Under the pieces are notes generated by a model. It worked only from the letters and a program-made list of their open reading frames with translations. It did not search any database and was not told where the DNA came from. Position numbers and translations under genes: made by a program. From an uncultured Pelagibacteraceae bacterium (GTDB taxonomy: Bacteria > Pseudomonadota > Alphaproteobacteria > Pelagibacterales > Pelagibacteraceae), in the NCBI GenBank assembly GCA_902594675.1, contig CACJNE010000007.1, positions 1 to 64,000 of the forward strand: a stretch of DNA of 64,000 bases, in the 5' to 3' direction. Below are positions 15,879 through 25,067 of this stretch, piece by piece (position 1 is the first letter of the stretch; each line of letters starts with the position of its first letter).

Positions 15879-16841
15879 ATGAATATAATTAAAAAGATAC
15901 TTGTTGCCGGGATAATTTCACTATTTTTACCAGCTTCAAGTTTTGCTGAAAAAGTAAAAATTGGTGATCCAGGATGGACTGGCGCTACTGCAATTGCAAA
16001 TTTACTTGCAGCAGTTGTTATAGATAAAATGGGTGGTGAAGCAGAATTAGTGCCAGGAAATAACACTGCTATCTATGGAGCAATTGATAGAAGTAAAGGT
16101 GAGATTGAAGTACATCCTGATATATGGCTTCCAAACCAAGAAGCATACACAAATGATCTAGTACCAAAAGGAACTTTAAAATTAAGTAAAAATCCTTACG
16201 AGGGTAACCAAGGATATTGTGTATCTCAACAATTTGCAAAAAAAATGAATATCACTGCAATAGAAGATTTGGGTAGACCAGAAGTTGTCAAAGCAATGGA
16301 TAGTGATGGAAATGGCAAAGGTGAATTTTGGATTGGTGCAGATGGATGGGCTTCAGCTAATGTTAACCAAGTAAAATTAAGAGATTATAAATTATATGAT
16401 GCTGGAATTGAACCTATCAGAGCAGCAGAAGCAGTTAAAAATGCTAGAGTTCTCGACTCTATTAAAAAAGGTGAGGGTTATGCATTTTATTGCTACAAAC
16501 CGCATGCAATTTGGGGTATGGCAGACGTTGTTATGCTTGAAGAACCAGCATATGATCCAGCAAAATATAAAATGATCCAACCTAAAGCTGATGCTGACTG
16601 GTATCAAAAATCATATGTTGCTTCAAAGGATGCTTTGAAACAAATTCAAATTGGATGGGGTACATCTCTTGAGAGTAAATCTCCAGCAATTGTAGAATTT
16701 TTCAAAAATTTCCAAATAACAGCAGATGATGTTTCTTGGATGGCATACGAAGTTTCTGTGCAAAAAAGAGATCCAGGAGAAGTTGCTAGAGATTGGATGT
16801 CTAAAAATAAATCAACAGTTGACGGCTGGTTAGGTTTATAA
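15879..16841 (+). CDS. proX: Glycine betaine/proline-type ABC transporter substrate-binding protein
   Basis: A 320-residue periplasmic binding protein of the OpuAC/ProX family. Start ATG 15879 has a GAGGAAAA site and is followed directly by a signal peptide (MNIIKKILVAGIISLFLPASSFA). The frame is open further upstream to 15762 but that extension would bury the signal peptide. Aromatic residues in WTGATAIANLL, IWLPNQ and WGMADV could form the quaternary-amine cage. Followed by a strong hairpin and then proV and proW. Role: uptake of betaines or related osmolytes/C1 donors. Confidence 0.92.
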   Translation: MNIIKKILVAGIISLFLPASSFAEKVKIGDPGWTGATAIANLLAAVVIDKMGGEAELVPGNNTAIYGAIDRSKGEIEVHPDIWLPNQEAYTNDLVPKGTLKLSKNPYEGNQGYCVSQQFAKKMNITAIEDLGRPEVVKAMDSDGNGKGEFWIGADGWASANVNQVKLRDYKLYDAGIEPIRAAEAVKNARVLDSIKKGEGYAFYCYKPHAIWGMADVVMLEEPAYDPAKYKMIQPKADADWYQKSYVASKDALKQIQIGWGTSLESKSPAIVEFFKNFQITADDVSWMAYEVSVQKRDPGEVARDWMSKNKSTVDGWLGL

Positions 16842-16862
16842 TTTAGTAATAAAAATTAAATT

Positions 16863-16887
16863 ACCTGGCGACCGTTGGTTGCCAGGT
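16863..16887 (+). terminator. Hairpin between proX and proV
   Basis: 11-bp stem (acctggcgacc / ggttgccaggt, one G-U) with a 3-base loop, 21 bases after the proX stop, followed by atcattttcattcatttt. Likely partial terminator or mRNA stabiliser that favours proX expression. Confidence 0.8.
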
Positions 16888-16921
16888 ATCATTTTCATTC
16901 ATTTTAAGTTAAAATATTTTC

Positions 16922-17974
16922 ATGGAAGCAGCTATACAAATTCAAAATGTCTGGAAAATATTTGGTAATACATCACAAGATGCATTAGATGCAATCCAAA
17001 ATAAAAAAATTTCAAAACAAGAAGCATTAGAGAAATATAATTCTGTAATTGGTGTTTCGGATGTTTCGTTTGATGTCAATAAGGGTGAAATATTTTGTGT
17101 AATGGGTTTGTCTGGAAGTGGAAAATCAACACTAGTTAGACACATTAATAGATTATTAGAACCAACATCTGGAAAAATATTAATAAATAATCAGGACGTA
17201 ATGCAATTTAATAAGGAAAACCTTCAAGAATTAAGAAACAAAAAAATTGGTATGGTTTTTCAAAATTTTGCATTAATGCCTCACAGATCAGTTTTAGATA
17301 ATATAGCTATGCCTTTGGAAATTAGAGGTGTTAGCAAAAATGATAGATTAGATGCTGCAAATAACATTTTAAACATTGTCGAATTACAAGGATGGGGAAA
17401 TAAATATGCTCATGAATTATCTGGAGGAATGCAGCAAAGAGTAGGTCTGGCTAGAGCATTAGCAGCAGATCCAGAATTTCTTTTGATGGATGAACCTTTC
17501 AGTGCTTTAGATCCGTTAATTAGACGACAACTTCAAAGTGAATTTATAAAACTTTCAAAGCAAATGAAAAAAACAACTGTATTTATAACTCACGATTTAG
17601 ATGAGGCGGTAAGAGTAGGTCACAGAATAGCTATAATGAGAGATGGAGAAGTAGTACAAATTGGAACACCAGAGGAAATAGTAGTAAATCCATCTGATGA
17701 GTATGTTGCAGATTTTGTAAAAGGAATTTCAAGATTAAAAGTCGTTCAGGCTAAGACAATTATGCAATCTATTGAAGAATATAAGAAAAATTTTGGAGAT
17801 AATTTAAGCAATAATGAGAAAGTTAATGAAAACGACATATTAAGCAAACTTATTGAAACTTCAGTAACAGAAGATAAACCAATAATAGTTACAAATAATG
17901 ACAACTTAGAAGTTGGTATAATTACACAATCAGATTTGCTGAAAGCAGTTGTTGAGGGGAATGACAGTGAGTAA
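16922..17974 (+). CDS. proV: Glycine betaine ABC transporter ATP-binding protein
   Basis: A 350-residue ATPase of the ProV/OpuAA type: an N-terminal helical leader (about 1-40) before the ABC domain, Walker A GLSGSGKST near 62-70, signature LSGGMQQR, Walker B LLMDEPFSALDP. The C-terminal region contains one degenerate CBS-like segment (PIIVTNNDNLEVGIITQSDLLKAV), shorter than the two CBS repeats of E. coli ProV; such domains can sense ionic strength. Overlaps proW at the 3' end. Confidence 0.92.
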   Translation: MEAAIQIQNVWKIFGNTSQDALDAIQNKKISKQEALEKYNSVIGVSDVSFDVNKGEIFCVMGLSGSGKSTLVRHINRLLEPTSGKILINNQDVMQFNKENLQELRNKKIGMVFQNFALMPHRSVLDNIAMPLEIRGVSKNDRLDAANNILNIVELQGWGNKYAHELSGGMQQRVGLARALAADPEFLLMDEPFSALDPLIRRQLQSEFIKLSKQMKKTTVFITHDLDEAVRVGHRIAIMRDGEVVQIGTPEEIVVNPSDEYVADFVKGISRLKVVQAKTIMQSIEEYKKNFGDNLSNNEKVNENDILSKLIETSVTEDKPIIVTNNDNLEVGIITQSDLLKAVVEGNDSE

Positions 17975-19469
17975 AGAAATTAAAAATTTATCTAGATCTG
18001 AATTAATTAAAAATTTTGTGATTTCTAATCCAGATTACTACATTGATGAATTTAAAAAAATTGGAAGCAAACCCTCTTATTCTTTTTCTTTTAATTTATT
18101 TGCCGCATTATTTGGACCAATGTGGTTTGGATTAAGAAATATTTGGAATTATGCGCTAGCATTTTTAATAATCGAAACATTTGCTGTTGTTCAAATAATT
18201 AGAGGCTTATTTGGAAACATTACTAAAGACGCCTTAGAAAAAATTGATAAAATTCAATCAACTATTGATTTTAGATACAAACAATTAGAGGCTGCAAAAG
18301 AAAACAATCCAGATAAAGTCGAAGTCTACGAGAGGGCAATTAAATCACTTGAAGACGCAATGAAGGAATATGTAGTTGATGTTCAGCAAATCGAAGCTTC
18401 AGCAATATGGATTACTATTTCAGGAATTGTATTATTAATTTTTGTAAAATTTATTCAAGGAATATTAGCAAATACAGTTTTAGAAAAAAGATACTCTGAA
18501 TGGTTATCAAATAAATCGATTAGTCCTGGAATGAAAACAAAAAATTATTTTTTAAGTATTGGTTTTACTATAATTATTATGTTTTTTTCAGTAATTCATT
18601 ATAGCTTTCCAGGTTTCTTCTCAATAATGAATGATTTTCCTACACATCCAGAAATAAGACTCACCTCTATTAAATGGGTTGAAACAATTTTTGATTACGC
18701 AGTAATAAAAGGAGATGCAGTATTTACCGCAATAACAATTGGAATTAGATCTGTTCTTGATTTTTTAGAACTTTTATTTGTCAAAACACCTTGGATTGTG
18801 ATTATAACTACCATTGTAGTTTTAACTGCTTTATCAGCAGGCATTAGGACTGCAATATACTCTGCAGGATTTTTAGCTTACATGGGTTTTTTGGGATTTT
18901 GGGTTAAAGCAATGACAACACTTGCCTTACTGGGAACTGCTGCAATTTTAAGTATTGTTATTGGAATACCTCTAGGAATTTATTGTGCAAGACGTCAAAG
19001 ATTTTATTCAATGATCAGACCAATAATGGATTTTATGCAAACAATGCCTGCATTTGTATTTATGATTCCCGTCATTGCATTTTTTGGAACAGGGAAGGTC
19101 GCAGCAGTAATCATTACAATGATTTTTGGAGGAACACCTGTCGTGAGACTTACAGTATTAGGCTTAAGAGGAGTTCCTGAAACTATTAGAGAGGCAGCAA
19201 TAGCTTACGGTGCATCTAAATGGTATCTTCTTAGAAAAGTAGATTTACCGCTTGCAACACCATCAATACTTGCTGGTGTAAATCAAACTGTAATGTTAAG
19301 TTTAGCAATGGTTGTTGTGGCTTCACTTATTGGAGCAAAAGGTTTAGGACAGGACGTACTCGAGGCACTTCAATATGCAAATGTTGGACAGGGAATTTTA
19401 GCTGGTGTTGCAATATTATTTGTTGCATTAATATTAGATAGAGTAGTTCAAGGTAAGAAAAGAGTATAA
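17967..19469 (+). CDS. proW: Glycine betaine ABC transporter permease with extended N-terminal domain
   Basis: A 500-residue permease. The C-terminal half (about 290-500) is a typical ProW channel with the coupling loop REAAIAYGASKWYLLRKVDLPLA. The N-terminal half is unusual: residues 38-85 (FNLFAALFGPMWFGLRNIW plus a helix) resemble the DUF2628 membrane motif, followed by a charged coiled-coil-like stretch (about 90-145) and further helices. GTG 17967 is chosen because GAGGGG at 17954-17959 is 7 bases away; the ATG at 17961 is too close. Overlaps proV by 8 bases. Confidence 0.88.
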   Translation: MSKEIKNLSRSELIKNFVISNPDYYIDEFKKIGSKPSYSFSFNLFAALFGPMWFGLRNIWNYALAFLIIETFAVVQIIRGLFGNITKDALEKIDKIQSTIDFRYKQLEAAKENNPDKVEVYERAIKSLEDAMKEYVVDVQQIEASAIWITISGIVLLIFVKFIQGILANTVLEKRYSEWLSNKSISPGMKTKNYFLSIGFTIIIMFFSVIHYSFPGFFSIMNDFPTHPEIRLTSIKWVETIFDYAVIKGDAVFTAITIGIRSVLDFLELLFVKTPWIVIITTIVVLTALSAGIRTAIYSAGFLAYMGFLGFWVKAMTTLALLGTAAILSIVIGIPLGIYCARRQRFYSMIRPIMDFMQTMPAFVFMIPVIAFFGTGKVAAVIITMIFGGTPVVRLTVLGLRGVPETIREAAIAYGASKWYLLRKVDLPLATPSILAGVNQTVMLSLAMVVVASLIGAKGLGQDVLEALQYANVGQGILAGVAILFVALILDRVVQGKKRV

Positions 19470-19476
19470 TACCTTA

Positions 19477-20646
19477 ATGAACAAAAATGTATGGTTGTTA
19501 TTTGCTAGCAATGCATTTGCATTCTCTGTTGCACCTGTAACTGTTTTTTTAAGTGGAATTATTGGAACTAGTATCAGTCCAATAAAATCTCTTTCAACAT
19601 TACCTATGTCATTATCAATTGTTGGTACAGCTATTTTTATTATAGCTGCCTCTAAAATTATGAGTATTACAGGAAGAAAAAAAGGTTTTATATTTTCATC
19701 TATAACAACTTCATTATTTGCACTATTAGCAGCATATTCTGTATTAAAGCAAAATTTTATTCTGTATTCATTTTCTTGTTTTTGTCTTGGATTTGGAATG
19801 GCTTTTGCTCATCAGTATCGTTTTGCTGCAGCGGAAAGTGTTGACAAAAAACAAGCACCAAAAGCTATTTCACTATTACTTTTTGCGGGGATTTTGTCAG
19901 CTTTACTGGGTCCAAATTTAGCAAATTTTGGAAAAAATATTATTTCAGAGGGATTGTATGTCGGCTCTTATCTTTGTTTATCTTTATTAACTTTATCATC
20001 TATTATTTTTTTAATTTTTTATAAAGAAAACAAAATAATTAATAATAAGAAAAATTTAAAAGGAAGATCAGTTTTAGAATTGATGTCTCAACCAAGATTT
20101 TTACAGGCATTAGTCTCGTCATCATTCGCTTACGCAGTTATGTCTTTTTTAATGACTGCTACTCCTATTAGTATGCATATTCATGATAATATGTCTTTAA
20201 ATAATACAAGTTTTGTAATTCAATTACATATCATAAGCATGTTTTTGCCAGCATTAATTACTGGGAATTTAATTAAAAAATATGGGCATAGTAAAATTAT
20301 GTATTTTGGTGTCTTATTTTTTATATTTACAATTATACTTAGTTACTTCGATCAAACAGTGATCAACTATCTTTTTTCATTAGTTTTTTTAGGCCTTGGG
20401 TGGAATTTTCTATTTATATCTGGAACAAGTTTATTAGTTTTAAATTATAAAGAAGAAGAAAGATTTAGAGCACAAGGATTTAATGATTTTATCGTCTTTT
20501 CAATTCAAGCTACAGCAAGTTTAACAGCGGGAATTGTTTTAAGTTTTACAAGTTGGAAAATAATGAACATATTGTGTATCCCATTTTTAATAATTATAAT
20601 TTTTACCACCTTTAGAGCTGACAGATTGTTAAATAAAAACAACTAA
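19477..20646 (+). CDS. Major facilitator superfamily transporter
   Basis: A 389-residue protein with about 12 membrane helices and the MFS loop 2-3 motif reduced to GRKKG (residues 67-71). The family resembles YcaD/efflux-type MFS proteins; no substrate can be read from sequence. It begins 7 bases after proW, so may be transcribed with the betaine transporter genes. Confidence 0.82.
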   Translation: MNKNVWLLFASNAFAFSVAPVTVFLSGIIGTSISPIKSLSTLPMSLSIVGTAIFIIAASKIMSITGRKKGFIFSSITTSLFALLAAYSVLKQNFILYSFSCFCLGFGMAFAHQYRFAAAESVDKKQAPKAISLLLFAGILSALLGPNLANFGKNIISEGLYVGSYLCLSLLTLSSIIFLIFYKENKIINNKKNLKGRSVLELMSQPRFLQALVSSSFAYAVMSFLMTATPISMHIHDNMSLNNTSFVIQLHIISMFLPALITGNLIKKYGHSKIMYFGVLFFIFTIILSYFDQTVINYLFSLVFLGLGWNFLFISGTSLLVLNYKEEERFRAQGFNDFIVFSIQATASLTAGIVLSFTSWKIMNILCIPFLIIIIFTTFRADRLLNKNN

Positions 20647-20711
20647 AGACGTGTCAACTTGTTACACCACATAGTTATTGTTTATTGACTTTAAAAGAAT
20701 ATATCACCGCT

Positions 20712-21155
20712 ATGACTAGATATAATAAATTAATAAGTTCATTTATAATATTAATCAGTATATTTTTTACGAATATAGCTTTAGGTGCGGATGTTACAGT
20801 GGAAATGCTTAACAGGCTTGATAAAGAATCAAATGTTTTTGAGCCTAAAATAGTAAGAGTTAACCCTGGAGATACAGTCCTTTGGAAGGCAACAGATAAA
20901 GGACATAATGTTGAATTCATAAAAAAAGGTGTGCCAGAAGGCGTTGGTAAGTTTAAATCAAAGTTCAATAAAGATGTCGAATATAAATTCGAGGTCCCAG
21001 GTATTTATGCTTACTGGTGTACACCACACAAAAATATGGGAATGATTGGTTTTGTGGTTGTTGGAGACGATAAATCAAACCTTGATGCTATTAAAAAACT
21101 TAGATTTTCATCTAAATCTAAAAAATTAGCACCAGGTTTAATAGACCAACTATAA
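20712..21155 (+). CDS. Pseudoazurin (blue copper protein)
   Basis: A 147-residue exported cupredoxin. Signal peptide about 1-25 (ending NIALGA). Type-1 copper ligands: H65 in KGHNVEF, C103, H106 and M111 in YWCTPHKNMGM, exactly the pseudoazurin pattern. It carries electrons in the periplasm, for example to cytochrome oxidase or reductases. ATG 20712 is used since the upstream TTG start at 20685 would add residues before the signal peptide. The last 6 bases overlap the convergent HAD-like gene. Confidence 0.9.
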   Translation: MTRYNKLISSFIILISIFFTNIALGADVTVEMLNRLDKESNVFEPKIVRVNPGDTVLWKATDKGHNVEFIKKGVPEGVGKFKSKFNKDVEYKFEVPGIYAYWCTPHKNMGMIGFVVVGDDKSNLDAIKKLRFSSKSKKLAPGLIDQL

Positions 21156-21812
21156 ATCAGCAAATATTTTTGAGTTAAGCCGTCTAACTTTTATAAATGA
21201 ATCCTTGTACTTCCCGGAGCGGTGAAAATCGCCCGGGAATGCAATACATTTGAGTTTAGCTTTTTTAGCATATTTTAAACTGATCTCTGTGTCTTCAATT
21301 GCTAAACAATTTTTATTTGAAAGTTTTAATTTTTTTAGACAATGTAAGTAAATATCTGTCTTGTTGTTAAAGTTTTTTATAATTTTGTCATGTCCGATGT
21401 AATCAAAATCTCTTTTTTTTATATATTTATTTAATGATATAAATACTGCATCAACATTATTTTTTGTAGTAGAGGTTACAAAGCCAATTTTTAATTTATT
21501 TTTTTTACAATATTTGATAACATCAATTACTCCAGCACGTGGCTTTAATTTATTCTTTTTTAAAAAATTATTAAAAATTAAAGTTTTTAAATTCCTAATT
21601 TTTTTTGCATTAACTAACGTTTTTTTCTCTAGACTAAATTTTTTTACTCTTTTTTCTCCGCCAGATTTTTTTAACATAGATTGATACAATACTTTACTCC
21701 AATGCCATTTTAATCCTGAGATTTTAAAAGCTAAATTAAAGCAATTTCTTTGAATATTGGATGTTTCAACTATTGTACCAATAGAACCAAATAATAAGGC
21801 TTTAATTGCCAT
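21150..21812 (-). CDS. HAD-superfamily CbbY-like protein lacking both catalytic aspartates
   Basis: A 220-residue protein with the CbbY/phosphoglycolate-phosphatase layout (cap region KWHWSKVLYQSMLKKSGG; motif II TS in FVTSTTK; motif IV AIEDTEISLKYAKKA with intact ED). Motif I is LLFGSIGT: the nucleophile Asp (position 9) is Gly and the acid/base Asp (position 11) is Ile. Phosphatase chemistry by the usual route is not possible. It overlaps the ABC permease gene (TAATG) and ends the transporter operon. Could be a binding/regulatory pseudoenzyme or use different chemistry. Confidence 0.8.
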   Translation of the reverse strand: MAIKALLFGSIGTIVETSNIQRNCFNLAFKISGLKWHWSKVLYQSMLKKSGGEKRVKKFSLEKKTLVNAKKIRNLKTLIFNNFLKKNKLKPRAGVIDVIKYCKKNKLKIGFVTSTTKNNVDAVFISLNKYIKKRDFDYIGHDKIIKNFNNKTDIYLHCLKKLKLSNKNCLAIEDTEISLKYAKKAKLKCIAFPGDFHRSGKYKDSFIKVRRLNSKIFADL

Positions 21813-22693
21813 TATCCTTTAACAGCACCAGTAGTTAAGCCACTTATTACTTGTCTTTGAAAAAACATGACTAACATAAATAATGGTGCGGTTGCTGACA
21901 CAACTGCTGAAACAGCCCACATTAAATTACCTTCGTGTTGATTTGTACCAAGATAACTTTGAATTTTTGGGACCATTGTGTGGTTTTCTTGATTTAATAA
22001 TAATGCAGTAACTGTAAAGTCATTATAAGCCAACATTAGACTAAACAAACCAGCTGTAATAACTCCAGGCCACATTACGGGCATGATTATATACCTAAAT
22101 GCTTGAAAATATGAGCAACCATCAATTAAAGCACTTTCATCTAATTCTTTAGGTACGGTTTTAAAAAAAGAATAAAGTAGCCATAAAGTAAAAGGTTGAT
22201 TTATTGCAACTAAAACCACAATTGTGGTTGGTAAAATTCCCCAAATCTGTAATTCAAAAAATGGAAAAAGATATCCTGATACTAATGTTATATGTGGCAT
22301 TGCTCTAAAAATTAATGCTGCGATTAATATCCAAAAAGCATATCTTTCAGTAGATCTAGATAAAGCATAAGCACCTAAAGTTCCTAAAAAAAGTGATATA
22401 GAGACAACAAATACTGTTACTATTATCGTATTTCTCGATGCTTTCCAAAATTCACCTTCAGTCCAGGCTTCAGAATATGCTTTTGAAGTAAATTGACCTC
22501 CTGTTTCTAATAACGTATTAAATGCTGAGATCGCATACCACCAATCAGCTCTAGAAAAAAAATCTGCTCTTACTTTAAATGATCCCCAAAAAGTCCAAAT
22601 GAATGGAAAGCATGCAATTAATAACCATATTATTATAAAAGTCGTGTTAAATGTTCTAAGGGCATTTGATCTTTTGTCTAAACCATATTCCAT
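21812..22693 (-). CDS. Sugar-type ABC transporter permease (MalG/UgpE family)
   Basis: A 293-residue CUT1-type permease: first helix IIWLLIACFPFIWTFWGSFK, coupling loop ELDESALIDGCSYFQAFRYIIMPVMWPG, and the final helix ending in GLTTGAVKG, which is the classical MalG tail. Pairs with the MalF-like permease upstream (TAATG overlap). The ATPase is probably the UgpC-like protein at 29240-30289, encoded in the divergent half of the cluster. Confidence 0.92.
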   Translation of the reverse strand: MEYGLDKRSNALRTFNTTFIIIWLLIACFPFIWTFWGSFKVRADFFSRADWWYAISAFNTLLETGGQFTSKAYSEAWTEGEFWKASRNTIIVTVFVVSISLFLGTLGAYALSRSTERYAFWILIAALIFRAMPHITLVSGYLFPFFELQIWGILPTTIVVLVAINQPFTLWLLYSFFKTVPKELDESALIDGCSYFQAFRYIIMPVMWPGVITAGLFSLMLAYNDFTVTALLLNQENHTMVPKIQSYLGTNQHEGNLMWAVSAVVSATAPLFMLVMFFQRQVISGLTTGAVKG

Positions 22694-23721
22694 TATCTTG
22701 CCGTCCTAAATTCTTTCCAAGTCCTAATTAATACTGGTGCTAACAATATAGCTATACCGATAATAGTCATCATAGAAGTTGCTGCTGCAGAACCAAATAA
22801 GATTACTTCTTCATTGACTAAATTATCATATATTAACCATGATAAAGATTGAGCACTTCCTTCAGCGCTAAAACCAATTATTGGCTCAAAGACTCTAAAA
22901 TTGTCCATTAATGATATTAAAGCTACAAAAGTAACAACCGGATAAATATGTGGTAACACAATATGTCTAATTCTTTGGTATCTTGACGCTCCATCGATAA
23001 TTGCTGCCTCAACAGGTTCTTGAGGTACTGTTTGTAATGCAGCATAAAAAACTACAAAAGCAAAAGGAGAATGATGCCAAATTCCATAGATAATTATCGT
23101 TATCCATGTAAGCGTTCTAGATGATTTTAAAGATAGATATGGATCTTCCATCATTAATTGTAAATTTGCACCAATAATACCTTCTGCATCAATCATCCAA
23201 AATAAAACAAGAGATCCTACTAATGGAGTAACTATCATTGGTAATATTGTACCAAATATTAATGGGCCTCTTATTTTTCTAGATATTGCATTTAAACTTA
23301 ACGCTATTATGAAACCTAGTAATAAAACATTGGGAGTTACAAACAAACAATATGTTAAAGTAAATAAAAGGGCTTTATAAAAAGGTAAATTTGTAACTTG
23401 ATTGATAAATTCTCCAAAGGTGTCAGTTTCTTTCCAAAAATCTGATATTTGCTCAATAGCTAAGTGATTTCTATCTATATAAGTACCAAATCCGTTAAAT
23501 TTACCCAAAGGTTTTTCATCTCTTAATATGGATGTTGCTTCTTGATCAACAACTATCGAAACTGTACAGCCAAAAGGATCGCATTTCTTAACTTCTTTTA
23601 CTACTTGATCATGTTGGGCATAAAAAGATTGGATACCAGTAGATATTATTGGCAAACCAATAAACAAAATCATTGCCAAACCAGTTGGCAAGAAAAACCA
23701 GAAAAAAGTTTTATTTGGCAT
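22693..23721 (-). CDS. Sugar-type ABC transporter permease (MalF/UgpA family)
   Basis: A 342-residue CUT1-type permease with a periplasmic loop of about 95 residues after helix 1, containing two cysteines (KKCDPFGCTV) that could form a disulfide. The coupling loop is EPVEAAIIDGASRYQRIRHIVLPHIYP. Its ATG follows the binding-protein stop by 42 bases, with a perfect hairpin between. Confidence 0.9.
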   Translation of the reverse strand: MPNKTFFWFFLPTGLAMILFIGLPIISTGIQSFYAQHDQVVKEVKKCDPFGCTVSIVVDQEATSILRDEKPLGKFNGFGTYIDRNHLAIEQISDFWKETDTFGEFINQVTNLPFYKALLFTLTYCLFVTPNVLLLGFIIALSLNAISRKIRGPLIFGTILPMIVTPLVGSLVLFWMIDAEGIIGANLQLMMEDPYLSLKSSRTLTWITIIIYGIWHHSPFAFVVFYAALQTVPQEPVEAAIIDGASRYQRIRHIVLPHIYPVVTFVALISLMDNFRVFEPIIGFSAEGSAQSLSWLIYDNLVNEEVILFGSAAATSMMTIIGIAILLAPVLIRTWKEFRTAR

Positions 23722-23728
23722 TTAAAAT

Positions 23729-23753
23729 TAAGTGGGGATTAAATCCCCACTTA
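23729..23753 (-). terminator. Hairpin between sugar-type binding-protein and permease genes
   Basis: Perfect 10-bp inverted repeat (taagtgggga / tccccactta) with a 5-base loop, 10 bases after the binding-protein stop on the minus strand. No long T run follows, so partial termination or message stabilisation is likely. Confidence 0.75.
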
Positions 23754-23763
23754 AATATTTATT

Positions 23764-24990
23764 TTATAGAAAGCCTTGTTCTTTAGCTTTACTTATGTAA
23801 GCAGCTTCAACATCTTTCAATGCTTGTTCTGCAGACTCTTTACCTTGTAAGAACTCAACTATTTCACTTCCTAATGCACCATGCATTAAACCCATTTGTG
23901 GTAACATCGGGTAAGGTTTTGCTCCCATTTTTACAGCTTCAATCACACCAATAGATTTTGGTCCTGGCACAAAACCTTCAACTAACCAAACAGCTTGGTC
24001 AGCTGCATCTGCAACCATTTTTTTATTTGAAGCAGCATGAGCTAGAGCTATAAAAGTTGCTTCTGCATCACTGTCAGATCTATTTTTTGCTAAAGTAAAT
24101 CCATCCCACCATAATGTAGCTGCTGGAATATTTCCTCCACCAACAGTTGCCGGTCCAGTTAATTTAGTTGCTGCAGTAATTTTTGCATCACCTTCGTCAT
24201 CTAATAAAGTTCCAGATCTTGATGCCCATAATGTCATCAGAGCAACTTTACCAGATTCCCACTCAACTTTAATTGCTTCACTATCGTGAGTAAGATAATC
24301 CGGGTTACTTAAACTTGCTAACTTTTTAAGCATATTCAGTGTAGCCACACCTTTTGCATTATTGATATTTGGTTCAGCAGTTCCAGCTTTAAAGAATTCA
24401 CCACCATGACCAATGAACATGTTTACAAATTCTTCAGCTAAATTCCATCCAGCTTTATACGCAGCTGCATACGGATGTTGCATTTTACCTGATGCTCTTA
24501 TTTTTTCAGATGCAGCAACAACTTCTTCGTAAGTTTTAGGTACAGGTATACCTAATTCTTTTAAAACATCTTCTCTGTAATACAAATGTTGAGTGTTTGC
24601 CATAAAAGCAACAGCCATTACTTTTCCATCAATTGTTATTAATTGGGAGTCTTGTATTCCTTTTCCATATTTTTTAACTAGATCATCCATAGGTCTAATT
24701 AAATCTTGATTCATTAAAGGAACAATCGAACTATTAGCTGCAATTCTTGCTGAAAATTCAGAAGGGTTTGCAGTTAAAGCTGGAACAGCAATTTTGTTGT
24801 GTTCTGATGAGTGAGTAACTTTAAAATCTGCACTTCCTTTACATCCTTTAGCTGTTTCTACAAATGTTCTTAATGCTGGAAAATCATTTGCTAAAATATT
24901 TATTGAACCACTTGGTTTACTGCAATGCCCATCAGCATATGCTGTTGTTCCAAAAAGCACGAACAATAAGGTTAATAGTATTTTTCTCAT
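23764..24990 (-). CDS. Sugar-type ABC transporter substrate-binding protein (SBP family 1)
   Basis: A 408-residue periplasmic binding protein with signal peptide MRKILLTLLFVLFGTTAYA followed by DGHCSK. Family-1 landmarks include LYYREDVLKELGIPVPKTYEEV and ALMTLWASRSG. Ligand unknown: the flanking genes (SnoaL-like, cupin, MetE-like) are not a normal sugar catabolic set, so the substrate may be a polyol, glycoside or other oxygenated small molecule. Confidence 0.9.
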   Translation of the reverse strand: MRKILLTLLFVLFGTTAYADGHCSKPSGSINILANDFPALRTFVETAKGCKGSADFKVTHSSEHNKIAVPALTANPSEFSARIAANSSIVPLMNQDLIRPMDDLVKKYGKGIQDSQLITIDGKVMAVAFMANTQHLYYREDVLKELGIPVPKTYEEVVAASEKIRASGKMQHPYAAAYKAGWNLAEEFVNMFIGHGGEFFKAGTAEPNINNAKGVATLNMLKKLASLSNPDYLTHDSEAIKVEWESGKVALMTLWASRSGTLLDDEGDAKITAATKLTGPATVGGGNIPAATLWWDGFTLAKNRSDSDAEATFIALAHAASNKKMVADAADQAVWLVEGFVPGPKSIGVIEAVKMGAKPYPMLPQMGLMHGALGSEIVEFLQGKESAEQALKDVEAAYISKAKEQGFL

Positions 24991-25067
24991 ATTTTCTCTC
25001 TTTTTTGGTTGTTTATAATTATTCTAATAAAACTATATATTTAAGAATTATTTAATAAAAGAGATTT

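Noticed and set aside
18983-19180. Out-of-frame plus-strand ORF inside proW
   Set aside because: Covered by the conserved permease domain in the other frame.
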